DNA of 64,000 nucleotides from JAGXRK01 sp963804005 (GCA_963804005.1 CAWDOP010000010.1:109033-173032); one strand, 5' to 3'; numbered from the stretch's first letter, positions 17,783 to 26,813 are shown. Program-made: numbers and translations. Notes: a model not told the origin generated them from the sequence alone.

Positions 17783-19132
17783 TTAATTCAATAAAAGTTT
17801 TATTACCTGATGCAAATTTTCAACGAAGGTAACTTTTATTTTATTTGATAGCTTTAATCCTTTTTCATTTCCTGCAGGAACTATGGCATTAGTAAATCCT
17901 AATTTTTCTGCCTCCTGTATTCTTTTCTCAATATTACCAACACTTCTTATCTCTCCGCCTAACCCGACTTCGCCGATTACAACTGTTTGATTGTCAACAA
18001 CCTTATCCGATAAACTTGAAGCAGTACTTATACATACAGCAAGATCAACGGCAGGCTCCTGAACACGCATACCGCCTGCAATGTTCAAAAAAACATTTGC
18101 AGCAGATACTCTGATGTTTGCTCTTTTTTCAAGTACAGCAAGCAGTATTGATAATCTTCGTTGATCGAATCCTGTTGTTACTCTTTGCGGATAGCCATAG
18201 TTCGAAGGAGTAACCAGTGCCTGAACTTCTAAAAGAATTGGTCTTGTTCCCTCCATGCTGGATGTGATAACAGAACCGGGAGTTTGTTTTTCTCTTTCAC
18301 TCAAAAATAATTCGCTTGGATTTTTTACTTCACGAAGACCATCTTCACACATTTCAAAAACACCGATTTCATTAGTGCTTCCAAATCTATTCTTCTGTGC
18401 ACGCAAAATTCTAAACGAATGATTTGATTCACCTTCAAATTGAATTACCGTATCAACAATATGTTCAAGCAGTTTTGGTCCTGCAATCATTCCTTCTTTA
18501 GTAACATGACCAATGATTATTATACTATAGTGATTTTTCTTTGCTTCTTCCATCAACAAAGATGTACATTCACGGACTTGTGTTATTGTGCCCGGTGAAT
18601 TTTCTAATTCACCTCTGTACATTGTTTGAATAGAATCTATAATTACAACGGCGGGAGAAAGATTATTTATGGATGCTATGATTTGTCCAAGCTCTGTTTC
18701 TGCAAGAACATAATACTCATCGGATTTAATTTTTAGTCGCGACGAACGAAGCTTGATTTGTTTTTCAGACTCTTCGCCTGTTACATATAGAATTTTATCT
18801 TTAATGTTTGCTGCTGCCTGCATGGCAAGAGTTGATTTACCTATTCCGGGATCGCCACCGAGAAGAATTACACTGCCGGGCATAAGTCCGCCGCCAAGCA
18901 CACGATCAAATTCGGTTATTCCGGTTTTTATTCTATCTTCTTCTGTTGCAGTTATTTCACTTATCTTGTGAAATGTTACTTTCTGTGGAACCTTGGTTGA
19001 TTTTCTTCTTCCGGTTTCAACTAATTCTTCCGTGAAAGTGTTCCAGTTATCACATCCGGGACACTTGCCAAGCCATCGTACCGATTCGTAACCGCAATTT
19101 GAACAAATATATTTGACTTTAGATTTTGACAT
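17783..19132 (-). CDS. radA: DNA repair protein RadA (Sms)
   Basis: A RecA-like ATPase that promotes branch migration during recombination repair. Domains in order: a four-cysteine zinc finger (Cys10, Cys13, Cys24, Cys27), a RecA-type ATPase with Walker A GDPGIGKST at 93-101 and the RadA-specific KNRFG at 247-251, and a Lon-protease-like C-terminal domain (about 275-449). The length of 449 residues is normal. Upstream on the same strand are the GxxExxY gene and alaS. Confidence 0.97.
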   Translation of the reverse strand: MSKSKVKYICSNCGYESVRWLGKCPGCDNWNTFTEELVETGRRKSTKVPQKVTFHKISEITATEEDRIKTGITEFDRVLGGGLMPGSVILLGGDPGIGKSTLAMQAAANIKDKILYVTGEESEKQIKLRSSRLKIKSDEYYVLAETELGQIIASINNLSPAVVIIDSIQTMYRGELENSPGTITQVRECTSLLMEEAKKNHYSIIIIGHVTKEGMIAGPKLLEHIVDTVIQFEGESNHSFRILRAQKNRFGSTNEIGVFEMCEDGLREVKNPSELFLSEREKQTPGSVITSSMEGTRPILLEVQALVTPSNYGYPQRVTTGFDQRRLSILLAVLEKRANIRVSAANVFLNIAGGMRVQEPAVDLAVCISTASSLSDKVVDNQTVVIGEVGLGGEIRSVGNIEKRIQEAEKLGFTNAIVPAGNEKGLKLSNKIKVTFVENLHQVIKLLLN

Positions 19133-19148
19133 TGACTAATTCTTTTTT

Positions 19149-19174
19149 ACCACTAAGACACTAAGAACACTTAG
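19149..19174. repeat. Left inverted repeat flanking the GxxExxY gene
   Basis: Begins ACCACTAAGACACTAAG and ends AACACTTAG. A related inverted copy lies at 19596-19632, on the other side of the GxxExxY gene. The first 17 bases match the reverse complement of 19616-19631 with one difference. Confidence 0.8.
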
Positions 19175-19179
19175 TTTCA

Positions 19180-19593
19180 CTAAGATTCGTGAAGTTGTGC
19201 AAATTTATCTGTTACAAGTGGAACTAAGTGATCTTTAATATTTTCACAATGAAAGTTAATTAATAATCCTTTTGGTTTTCCGGTTAGTTTGAGATAAGAG
19301 AGTAACTGAGCTTTATAAACCGGAATAATCGCTTCAACAGCTTTTAATTCTACAATTATCAAATCATTTACCAATAAATCTAAAACAAGATTTGTCCCTA
19401 GATCTTTTCCCTTATAAATAATGGGAACTGTAACTTGTCTTTGAACATTAAATCCTTGAGATTTTAGTTCATCTACGAAACAAGCTTCATAAACAGATTC
19501 TAAAAGTCCGGGTCCTAAGTGTTTATGCACTTCAATTGCACAGCCAACAATTTTATAAGCAAGATTATTTATATAACTTTTTGTTATATGCAT
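19180..19593 (-). CDS. GxxExxY protein (PD-(D/E)xK-like)
   Basis: A 137-residue protein with the family signature at 29-36 (GLLESVYE, Gly29-Glu32-Tyr35) preceded by HKHLGPG. A later LDLLVNDLIIVELKAV segment (about 75-90) has the D...ExK layout of PD-(D/E)xK nuclease-like folds. The role is unknown. It sits between radA and alaS and is closely bracketed by an inverted repeat; its stop codon lies just inside the left repeat. This arrangement suggests an inserted cassette, not a native member of the radA-alaS pair. Confidence 0.9.
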   Translation of the reverse strand: MHITKSYINNLAYKIVGCAIEVHKHLGPGLLESVYEACFVDELKSQGFNVQRQVTVPIIYKGKDLGTNLVLDLLVNDLIIVELKAVEAIIPVYKAQLLSYLKLTGKPKGLLINFHCENIKDHLVPLVTDKFAQLHES

Positions 19594-19595
19594 TT

Positions 19596-19632
19596 CTAAG
19601 TGTTCCTTTGTGCTCTAAGTGTCTTAGTGGTT
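19596..19632. repeat. Right inverted repeat flanking the GxxExxY gene
   Basis: Inverted partner of 19149-19174: starts CTAAGTGTTC and ends CTAAGTGTCTTAGTGGTT. It fills nearly all of the gap between the GxxExxY start (19593) and the alaS stop (19640). Compared with the left copy it has about 10 additional bases in the middle. Confidence 0.8.
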
Positions 19633-19639
19633 AAGTGCT

Positions 19640-22450
19640 CTACAAAAAACCACCAACAATTTTTTCAACTTTACTTAATGCTGAAGGAATCCCCGAAACA
19701 TCCTTCCCACCTGCAGTTGCCAGATGCGAACGACCGCCGCCGCCGCCGCCAACTAATTTTGCTAGTTCACCAACTATTTTGCCTGCACTGAGTTTTTTCT
19801 CTTTTATTAAATCATCGGATACAACTGCAACAATACCAACCTTATCATCAATTTGTGAGATTAAAACTCCAACTCCGCTTTTTATTTTATTACGCAGTTC
19901 ATCACCAAATGATTTTAATTCATCCATACTGTCTGCGTGTACTCTTCCTTTATAAACAAATATTCCTTTTGCATCGGAATGAATTGAAAGAATATGATCA
20001 AGCTGTTCGAGTTTTTCATTTATTCTAAGTTCAGCAATTTCTTTTTCAAGTTTCTTTTTAATATCAAGAAGCTCTTCAACACGTTGTTCTGATTGTTTTA
20101 CTTGTTCAATCTGATCATGAATATACTTTTCTACTCCGGCTCCTGTAACAGCCTCAATTCTTCTTACTCCACTTGCGATTGATGCTTCACTAATAATTTT
20201 AAACAGTCCTATTTCAGAAGAATTTTTAACATGTGTTCCGCCGCAAAATTCCATTGTAAAATCACCGAACTGAACAACATTTACTTTATCGCCGTACTTA
20301 TCACCAAAAAACATAAGAGCACCCATTTTTTTCGCTTCTTCAAATGGAGTATCGCGATGATGTATCATCTGTAAATTTCTTCTTAGCTGTTCATTAACGA
20401 TAGTTTCAATTTCAAAAATTTCCTTTGCGGTAAGTTTTGCATAATGTGAAAAGTCAAAACGTAATCTATCCGGACCGACATAAGAACCGGCCTGTTGAAC
20501 GTGAGTTCCGAGAACCATTCGCAGTGCTTTGTGCAGAAAATGAGTTGCGGAATGATTTCTCATTATATCCCACCGTCGTATTGAATCTACTTCTGCAATC
20601 AATTCAATCCCAGGCTCGATAATTCCTTTTTCATCATTATCAATAATGTGAATAATCTGATTGTCAACTTTGAAAACGTCAGTCACATTAAAAACATTAT
20701 CATTCAATATTAATGATCCGGTGTCGTCTGTTTGACCACCCGATTCAACATAAAATGGGGATTTATCCAATATCACTAAATCATTTTGTTTGTCTCTTTT
20801 CAAATCTATAACAGTTGCTTCAGATTTCATTTCATCATAACCAGTGAATTTTGTTCTTCCATTAATTTTTTTGATAGAAATTTCGGGCGGATAACCAGTA
20901 AACTTGAGTTCACCTGTTCCTGGTCTTACTACGACATTTCTTGATCGTTCCTTCTGTTCATTCATCAATTTGTTGAAACCATCTACATCAATTGCCATTC
21001 CAATTTCACGAGCCATAACATTTGTAAGATCAACAGGAAAACCGAATGTATCATAAAGTTTAAATATTTGCTCTCCGCTTAAGCGTAATTCTTTAGCTAT
21101 ATACTTTTTTGTTAAGTCTGCGGTCCACTCGCTAAGTTTAGTTCTCTGAACTTGCTTGCCTGAAAGTTCATTATCTTCTAGCCACTTACCCGCCGCCAGT
21201 TTCTTTCGCAGATCATTCTCCTGGTTTTTCGACCTTTCCAAAACCTCAATAACAAAATCTGTACTTTCTTTATCCCGTATGAAGTTAAAGATGTATTTTG
21301 TTTGTTGGGCAATGCTAATCTCAAAAAGATTCACGATCATTTGATTAAACAATTCTATACCGCGATCTAGAGTTGCATTAAAACTTTCTTCTTCTGCCTT
21401 GATTACTTTTTTAACATAATCTTTCTTTTCTTTCACTTCGGGGAAAACATCACTCATTGTTTCAGAAAGAACATCAACAAGCTTATAGAGAAAAGGTTCG
21501 CGGAGATTTAATTTTCTTCCGTAACGAGCAGCGCGTCTTAATATTCTGCGAAGAACGTAACCCCTTCCATCGTTACCGGGAACCGCGCCATCGGCAATTG
21601 CAAATGTTAACGCACGAATATGATCTGCAATTACGCGCATTGGTATTCTGTCTTCCTCTTTTTCATATTTAACTTTGCTCAGCTTTGCTACTTCTTTAAT
21701 CAATGGAGTGAAAACATCCGTATCATAGTTTGAGGTTTTCTTTTGCAGGATAGCACATACGCGTTCAAAACCCATTCCAGTATCAACGTGCTTTGCGGGA
21801 AGTTCGTGGAGCGTTCCGTTTTCATCACGATTATACTGAATAAAAACAAGGTTCCATATTTCTATACATTCCGGAACGCCAGCATTTACTAGAGCCGGAT
21901 TATCATAATCATCACCAACGCTTATATGTATTTCTGAACAGGGACCGCACGGACCGGTTTCTCCCATTTCCCAGAAATTATCTTTCTCGCCAAATTTTAA
22001 AATGTGCTTTGAATTTATATCTGTTTTTGTATTCCATAATTCAAAAGCTTCATTATCATCTTTATAAACAGTTGCCCACAATCTTTCTTTCGGAAGTTTC
22101 CACACCTTTGTTAATAATTCCCAGGCCCATTCAATGGCTTCTGCTTTGTAATAGTCTCCAAATGACCAGTTACCAAGCATCTCAAAAAAAGTGTGATGAT
22201 AAGTATCATAACCTACCTCTTCCAGGTCATTATGTTTACCGGAAACACGAATACACTTTTGAGTATCAGCGGCGCGTTTATATTCTCTTGAACCTTTCCC
22301 GAGGAATACATCTTTAAACTGGTTCATACCGGCATTTGTAAAAAGTAAAGTGGGATCATCAAATGGAACTACAGGAGCCGAATGAACTATTTTATGTTTT
22401 TTATTTTTGAAAAAATCTAAAAACTGTTGTCTTATTTTATGTGAAGTCAT
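19640..22450 (-). CDS. alaS: Alanyl-tRNA synthetase
   Basis: Charges tRNA-Ala and edits mischarged Ser/Gly. Catalytic class II domain (1-250; TNAGMNQFKDVFLG at 38-51), tRNA-binding helices (to about 370), an editing domain with HSATHFLHKAL and the zinc-site CGGTH, and the C-terminal DHHA1 domain ending in a run of glycines (GGGGGGRSHLATAGG). At 936 residues it is about 60 longer than usual. The excess is mainly a charged helical insertion at about 372-453, directly before SGEQIFKLYDTFGFPVDLT. The gene is read toward GxxExxY and radA. Confidence 0.97.
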   Translation of the reverse strand: MTSHKIRQQFLDFFKNKKHKIVHSAPVVPFDDPTLLFTNAGMNQFKDVFLGKGSREYKRAADTQKCIRVSGKHNDLEEVGYDTYHHTFFEMLGNWSFGDYYKAEAIEWAWELLTKVWKLPKERLWATVYKDDNEAFELWNTKTDINSKHILKFGEKDNFWEMGETGPCGPCSEIHISVGDDYDNPALVNAGVPECIEIWNLVFIQYNRDENGTLHELPAKHVDTGMGFERVCAILQKKTSNYDTDVFTPLIKEVAKLSKVKYEKEEDRIPMRVIADHIRALTFAIADGAVPGNDGRGYVLRRILRRAARYGRKLNLREPFLYKLVDVLSETMSDVFPEVKEKKDYVKKVIKAEEESFNATLDRGIELFNQMIVNLFEISIAQQTKYIFNFIRDKESTDFVIEVLERSKNQENDLRKKLAAGKWLEDNELSGKQVQRTKLSEWTADLTKKYIAKELRLSGEQIFKLYDTFGFPVDLTNVMAREIGMAIDVDGFNKLMNEQKERSRNVVVRPGTGELKFTGYPPEISIKKINGRTKFTGYDEMKSEATVIDLKRDKQNDLVILDKSPFYVESGGQTDDTGSLILNDNVFNVTDVFKVDNQIIHIIDNDEKGIIEPGIELIAEVDSIRRWDIMRNHSATHFLHKALRMVLGTHVQQAGSYVGPDRLRFDFSHYAKLTAKEIFEIETIVNEQLRRNLQMIHHRDTPFEEAKKMGALMFFGDKYGDKVNVVQFGDFTMEFCGGTHVKNSSEIGLFKIISEASIASGVRRIEAVTGAGVEKYIHDQIEQVKQSEQRVEELLDIKKKLEKEIAELRINEKLEQLDHILSIHSDAKGIFVYKGRVHADSMDELKSFGDELRNKIKSGVGVLISQIDDKVGIVAVVSDDLIKEKKLSAGKIVGELAKLVGGGGGGRSHLATAGGKDVSGIPSALSKVEKIVGGFL

Positions 22451-22856
22451 AATTCTTTCGTGATTTTATCAGGAAGTTAACCTAAAAATCAGGAATGTCA
22501 TTTCGAAGGATTTCGTCAGCTGAAGGACTATCGAGAAATCTTTAAAAAATCAAAGGTTTTTCTCTGCTGTCGAAATGACAAAATTAATTTTTGGTCAGCC
22601 TCATTAATTAATTAAGTGTGTAAAGATAAAAAAATACAATATAAGCTTGAAACACGAAATTATCAGCAAACAACCACAGAAACCTTGCATCACTTCTATT
22701 TTTCCCAACTGTTCCCCACTTCCCTCAAAAAAATATGATTGTTTAACTCAGACTAAGTATTTAATGGTTGAATGAAAATTGGTTTGAAAGTTCGCAAAAC
22801 AATTGATTATTTGAGGCAGTTAACTTAGTTTTCGGACAAAATAATACTGGAATGTT
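22451..22856. other. 406-base gap with an 85-base hairpin element
   Basis: This gap between the divergent alaS and sigma-factor genes holds the palindromic element described separately (22496-22580). The remaining part (22581-22856) is AT-rich and must contain the promoter for the sigma/anti-sigma pair. I see no gene remnant. Confidence 0.5.
22496..22580. repeat. Palindromic REP-like element
   Basis: TGTCATTTCGA (22496-22506) and TCGAAATGACA (22570-22580) are perfect inverted termini. An inner imperfect arm pairs GAGAAATCTTT (22533-22543) with a segment ending TTTTCTC (about 22552-22564). The whole folds into one long hairpin. The 'TCATTTCGA...GAGAAATC' wording resembles dispersed extragenic elements common in Bacteroidota genomes; only one copy is in this window. 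Confidence 0.75.
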
Positions 22857-23435
22857 ATGTCAACCGAAATAGAACTCACAGATTTTGAATTAATGCAAAA
22901 AATTGCCGCCAAAGATTCAAAGTCGTTAGAACTTCTGTATGACAGATATTCGCCTGTACTTTATACTCTCATACACAAAATTGTTCGTTCAAGAGGCGTT
23001 GCCGAAGAGGTTCTTGCAGATATTTTTCTGATTATTTGGAAGAAATATTATATGTTCGATATGTCAACGGAAAACGTTTACTCATGGCTGATCATGCTGG
23101 CAAGAAACAAAGCGGTTGATTCAAAAAAAAGAATGTATGGACAGATGACTATAGAATATAGCGACACCTATGAGGATGAAAAAATTATTCCCTTGCTTTC
23201 AAAAGAAATTGACCCGCTGGATTTAAATACTGCTCTTGAAATAAGAAGTAACATTGACAAAGCGTTTCATACTTTAACTGATGCACAAAGATATGTTATT
23301 AATCTTGCCTATTATGAAGGAATGTCCGAAACGGAAATAGCCGAACGGTTAAAAATTCCCGTTCAAACCGTAAAAACTAAAATAAGAATTGCTATAAATA
23401 ACCTTAAAAATCTTATTAGGGGCAGCTCATTATGA
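22857..23435 (+). CDS. ECF-type RNA polymerase sigma factor
   Basis: A 192-residue sigma-70 family protein with region 2 (about 15-85) and region 4 (about 125-185, with helix-turn-helix EGMSETEIAERLKIPVQTVK). It resembles SigK-type ECF factors. The stop codon overlaps the start of the next gene by ATGA, a pattern typical of sigma/anti-sigma pairs. The ATG at 22857 is chosen; another ATG five bases upstream is out of frame. Confidence 0.93.
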   Translation: MSTEIELTDFELMQKIAAKDSKSLELLYDRYSPVLYTLIHKIVRSRGVAEEVLADIFLIIWKKYYMFDMSTENVYSWLIMLARNKAVDSKKRMYGQMTIEYSDTYEDEKIIPLLSKEIDPLDLNTALEIRSNIDKAFHTLTDAQRYVINLAYYEGMSETEIAERLKIPVQTVKTKIRIAINNLKNLIRGSSL

Positions 23436-24445
23436 TGGATAAAGATACAGCAGCAGAAAGGATTCAGGCTAAAGCATTGGGCAGTCTGGATAATAACGAA
23501 CACAAAGAGCTGAACGAATTTCTAAATATGGGCGGTGTTTTTCCCTGGAAGGAATTTGGTGAACTACAAAATTTATGTTCTCTCCTGCCTATAATTCTTG
23601 AAATTGAAGTTCCTGATATTGTCCTTAAAGATAAAGTAGCCAAAAGAATTTATGATGCAATAGAAGAACAAAAAGAGAAAATGAGTTTAGGGGAAGGAAT
23701 AGATCAATCGGATAGTGATATTATTTATCCGGAAACAACTATTATGGGTGATCAGGTTGTTCCTGTTGATCCGAAAGAAGAAGAAAGCTTAGCTGATGTA
23801 TTTGAGGAAGTGCCACAACCTGAGGTTATTGATTCAACATCTGAAGAAATTCCACTTGATGCACAAAGTGATTCAATTGAAGAGTTGCCAATTTCAGGAC
23901 CTGGCTTCGAAATTAAATCTCCGGAGGTTGATGAACTCACTGTTCCCGAACCACCGATTTCTGAAGAAAAAGCACAGATAGATAATAATCAAAGTGAAGA
24001 TAATATTGATTTAGATTTAGCCGATTTAGATGTTCAATTATTAGAAGTAGATGAGAAAATTGAGGAAGTACTTGAGCCTCCTCAAGTTGTTCCTGAAGAA
24101 AAAACAGAACCTAAACCGGAAGCAAAAAAAATTCCGCCAGTCCAACCGGCTATTCAATCTAAATTTAGACAGATGATTGAAGAAAAAGCCAAGCGCAAAG
24201 CTACTGTTGAAGAGATTCCTCTTAAACGAGAAAAATTTATAGAACCACAAAAGCCAAAAAACAAAATTTCTACGGGATTGATTATTGATATTATTCTTTA
24301 CATTCTTTTGTTGGCGGCAATCACTTTTGTTTACTTAAAACTCTCTTCGGATATTGATAAATTGAAAAACGAAGTTAAAGATTTAAAAAGAGAGCAGGGA
24401 TCATTTCTTTTAGAAGATATTGGTAATACCAGTTTTGGGGTGTAA
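23432..24445 (+). CDS. Putative membrane anti-sigma factor with long acidic linker
   Basis: 337 residues. The N-terminal 90 residues (AERIQAKALGSLDNNEHKEL...) resemble the sigma-binding domain of RskA-type anti-sigma factors (helical, no zinc motif). A Glu/Pro-rich linker spans about 95-235, a basic stretch 235-275 leads to one transmembrane helix at about 280-300, and a short coiled-coil-like tail of about 36 residues follows. It overlaps the sigma gene by four bases. It should hold the sigma factor at the inner membrane until a signal triggers release. The usual extracytoplasmic sensory domain is nearly absent, which is unusual. The role is inferred from position and topology. Confidence 0.7.
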   Translation: MMDKDTAAERIQAKALGSLDNNEHKELNEFLNMGGVFPWKEFGELQNLCSLLPIILEIEVPDIVLKDKVAKRIYDAIEEQKEKMSLGEGIDQSDSDIIYPETTIMGDQVVPVDPKEEESLADVFEEVPQPEVIDSTSEEIPLDAQSDSIEELPISGPGFEIKSPEVDELTVPEPPISEEKAQIDNNQSEDNIDLDLADLDVQLLEVDEKIEEVLEPPQVVPEEKTEPKPEAKKIPPVQPAIQSKFRQMIEEKAKRKATVEEIPLKREKFIEPQKPKNKISTGLIIDIILYILLLAAITFVYLKLSSDIDKLKNEVKDLKREQGSFLLEDIGNTSFGV

Positions 24446-24536
24446 AATTTTTCGGAAAAATAATTTATAACATAATGTCCGTTATATCTTTGTTACCACA
24501 TCTGTTTTTCAGAACCTTATGCTAATCGCCCACTTA

Positions 24537-25055
24537 TCACTGCTGATCTTTTTTTCTTTCTTTACTCAGAACAAAGATCGTTACAATCACTAGCAGGACT
24601 ATAATCCAAAACTTTCCTGTAAGATTTTTTATCGATATAATGTAAGAGAGGATTTCCGGGTTTCCTCTATCAATTACAGTAAAAATCCCCACGGCACAAA
24701 TTAACAATCCCATGTAAAGAAATTTTTTATCAGAAGTATCAACTAAAAACATCATTAAAGATGAAATCGCTGTTATCAGCACAATTGAAGGAATAAGTAT
24801 TTGAGAAGTGTCACCAATTTCAAAATAACTTGTTGTGAAAAAAGTCATTCCTATTAAAAAGATTGTTGACCCAAAAAATATTCCCAGTTTGTCTTTTTTG
24901 TTGAAGGAAGGATAAAAAACTGTTATGCCAAGAATAAGTAAGGTGTAAGCGATTATTTCTGAATAGTCCAGATCTACGACTCCGAACAAACTAAGTAAAA
25001 CCGACACCCATACAAATAAAATTAAGATAATCAGAACTTTTTTAGATGGTGTCAC
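24537..25055 (-). CDS. Hypothetical membrane protein, about six TM helices
   Basis: 172 residues dominated by hydrophobic helices (about 7-25, 33-48, 57-74, 80-103, 112-127 and 148-166) with a Lys/Arg-rich C-terminus. I do not recognise a family. The GTG start overlaps the stop codon of the upstream arginase stub (GTGA) and has an AGAGGA ribosome site at a good distance, so translation could be coupled to the stub. It is convergent with the anti-sigma gene. Confidence 0.65.
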   Translation of the reverse strand: MTPSKKVLIILILFVWVSVLLSLFGVVDLDYSEIIAYTLLILGITVFYPSFNKKDKLGIFFGSTIFLIGMTFFTTSYFEIGDTSQILIPSIVLITAISSLMMFLVDTSDKKFLYMGLLICAVGIFTVIDRGNPEILSYIISIKNLTGKFWIIVLLVIVTIFVLSKERKKDQQ

Positions 25056-25171
25056 AAAATCCTCTGCCCTATACTTGAAGCAATCAAAGCAGAAGGACTC
25101 ATATCCACTCCTCTTCTGCCTGCTCCAAGGTCTATCGGAAAGCTAATTATAGTTATGTTTTCTTTCTGCAT
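25052..25171 (-). pseudogene. Arginase-family N-terminal stub
   Basis: A 39-codon reading frame from ATG (25171) encodes an unmistakable arginase/agmatinase N-terminus: ITIISFPIDLGAGRRGVDM then SPSALI. It then runs into unrelated residues and a TGA at 25052-25054. Family members are about 300 residues; all metal-binding motifs (GGDHS, DAHxD, SxDxDxxDP) are absent. I read it as the remnant of a gene whose remaining part was deleted, with the membrane-protein gene now fused just behind it. Confidence 0.8.
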
Positions 25172-25308
25172 ATTTATTCTATATTACTCTAATACAAATT
25201 AAATAGATTGATTCAATTTTACCAATTACCATAATGGAACGATTTTAATTACAGGATTAAGTATTTTTGATATAGAAAAATTTTTCATTCAATAATATTG
25301 CAAAGATT

Positions 25309-26658
25309 ATGATTCCCGATACCGAACCCTTGATTTCCGTAGGAATACTTACCAATAAAGTCATAAGCTTCGAACTTTATGGTGAATTCAGTATTTACGG
25401 TTTTAATAAAACTTTTAGCGGAAGGTTTACCGCCGAAGCTCTAGATAATAGAATTATATTAAAGGGTGAAACCGATAATCTGGAGGCTATTAATGAAATT
25501 ATTTTCGAACCGAGTGAACCAATTTCTGAATCGTTTCTCATCAAAGGTGTTATTATTGGTGTAAAATTTCATTGGGAAAGAAAAGAAAAACAACGATTTA
25601 CTCATACACTAAAACTCATTGCAGATAAAAACACAATAATTGCTATCAATATTGTTCCGATTGAAAAATATCTTACAAGCGTGATCTCATCTGAAATGAG
25701 CGCCAAGAGTTCACTGGAAATGTTAAAGGCAACTGCAGTTGTTTCAAGAAGCTGGATGCTTGCTCAAATAGAAAAATCAAAATACTTGCGTCAGAAAAAA
25801 TTAAAATATCAATCCACTTTTTCTAATGATAAAGAATTCATAAAATGGTACGACCGAGAAGATCACGAACTGTTTGATGTGTGCGCCGATGATCATTGTC
25901 AGCGATATCAGGGAGTTACTAAAGTTACAACTGCAATTGCAAAAAAAGCAGTTGAGGAAACGTCTGGAATTGTTCTGATAAGTGAGGATAAAATTCTTGA
26001 TGCACGTTTTTCCAAATCTTGCGGAGGAATATCTGAATCGTTTGAAAATGTTTGGGAACCGGTTAAATACAAATCTTTATCGGCTGTCTTTGATTATAAA
26101 TATGAGGTTGACAACTATAAAACTGATTTTTCATTTGAGGATAATGCCGTTAAGTGGATCAAGGGAAATCCTCCGGCTTTCTGCAATACTAACGATGTTA
26201 AAATTCTTAATCAGATACTTTTAGATTATGATCAGGAAACAAAAGATTTTTATCGCTGGAAAATTGAATATACTCAGGAGGAAATTTCCCAGCTTATTCG
26301 TGAAAAATCCGGAATAGATTTCGGGTCTATAATGGATTTGATACCTGTTGAAAGGGGTTTTTCTTCAAGACTAATAAAACTTAAAATAGTCGGCACAAAA
26401 AAAACTCTTATTATGGGTAAAGAGTTAGAAATAAGAAGAGTGCTCTCAAAAACTCATCTTTACAGTTCTGCAATAGTCTTTGAAAAACGCGGAGATAAAA
26501 ACGGTATTCCTGAAAAATTTATTATATCTGGAGCTGGTTGGGGACATGGAGTTGGGCTTTGTCAAATAGGTTCCGCAGTTATGGCTGAACAAGGCTACCA
26601 GTTTGATGAAATTGTAATTCATTACTTTAAAAGCGCACAACTAAAAAAGATTTATTAA
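25309..26658 (+). CDS. SpoIID/LytB domain protein
   Basis: 449 residues. The SpoIID domain (about 105-430) shows VPIEKYLTSVISSEMSAKSS near 118-137 with the conserved Glu, and the late signature GWGHGVGLCQIG at 410-421. SpoIID is a peptidoglycan lytic transglycosylase in Bacillus; homologues in non-spore-formers are thought to remodel peptidoglycan, but their role is less clear. No signal peptide is visible at the chosen ATG, so export is not evident. It is followed after 155 bases by the DUF4922 gene. Confidence 0.88.
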   Translation: MIPDTEPLISVGILTNKVISFELYGEFSIYGFNKTFSGRFTAEALDNRIILKGETDNLEAINEIIFEPSEPISESFLIKGVIIGVKFHWERKEKQRFTHTLKLIADKNTIIAINIVPIEKYLTSVISSEMSAKSSLEMLKATAVVSRSWMLAQIEKSKYLRQKKLKYQSTFSNDKEFIKWYDREDHELFDVCADDHCQRYQGVTKVTTAIAKKAVEETSGIVLISEDKILDARFSKSCGGISESFENVWEPVKYKSLSAVFDYKYEVDNYKTDFSFEDNAVKWIKGNPPAFCNTNDVKILNQILLDYDQETKDFYRWKIEYTQEEISQLIREKSGIDFGSIMDLIPVERGFSSRLIKLKIVGTKKTLIMGKELEIRRVLSKTHLYSSAIVFEKRGDKNGIPEKFIISGAGWGHGVGLCQIGSAVMAEQGYQFDEIVIHYFKSAQLKKIY

Positions 26659-26813
26659 TGTAACTAAGATTAGAAAGGATAGTAAGTAGAAGAATCAATG
26701 ATTGACTTAGGAGGAGAAGAAAAATATTAAAGTCCAGCTACTACGTATTGTCGATTTCAAAAATTATATTCAAAGCTGAACAGAAATTTTAAACTTATTG
26801 ACCCGGCCTGCTA

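Noticed and set aside
19635..19955. A 106-codon plus-strand frame across the 3' end of alaS
   Set aside because: Shadow of the conserved C-terminal DHHA1 domain of alaS; the long frame comes from the codon bias of the glycine-rich tail.
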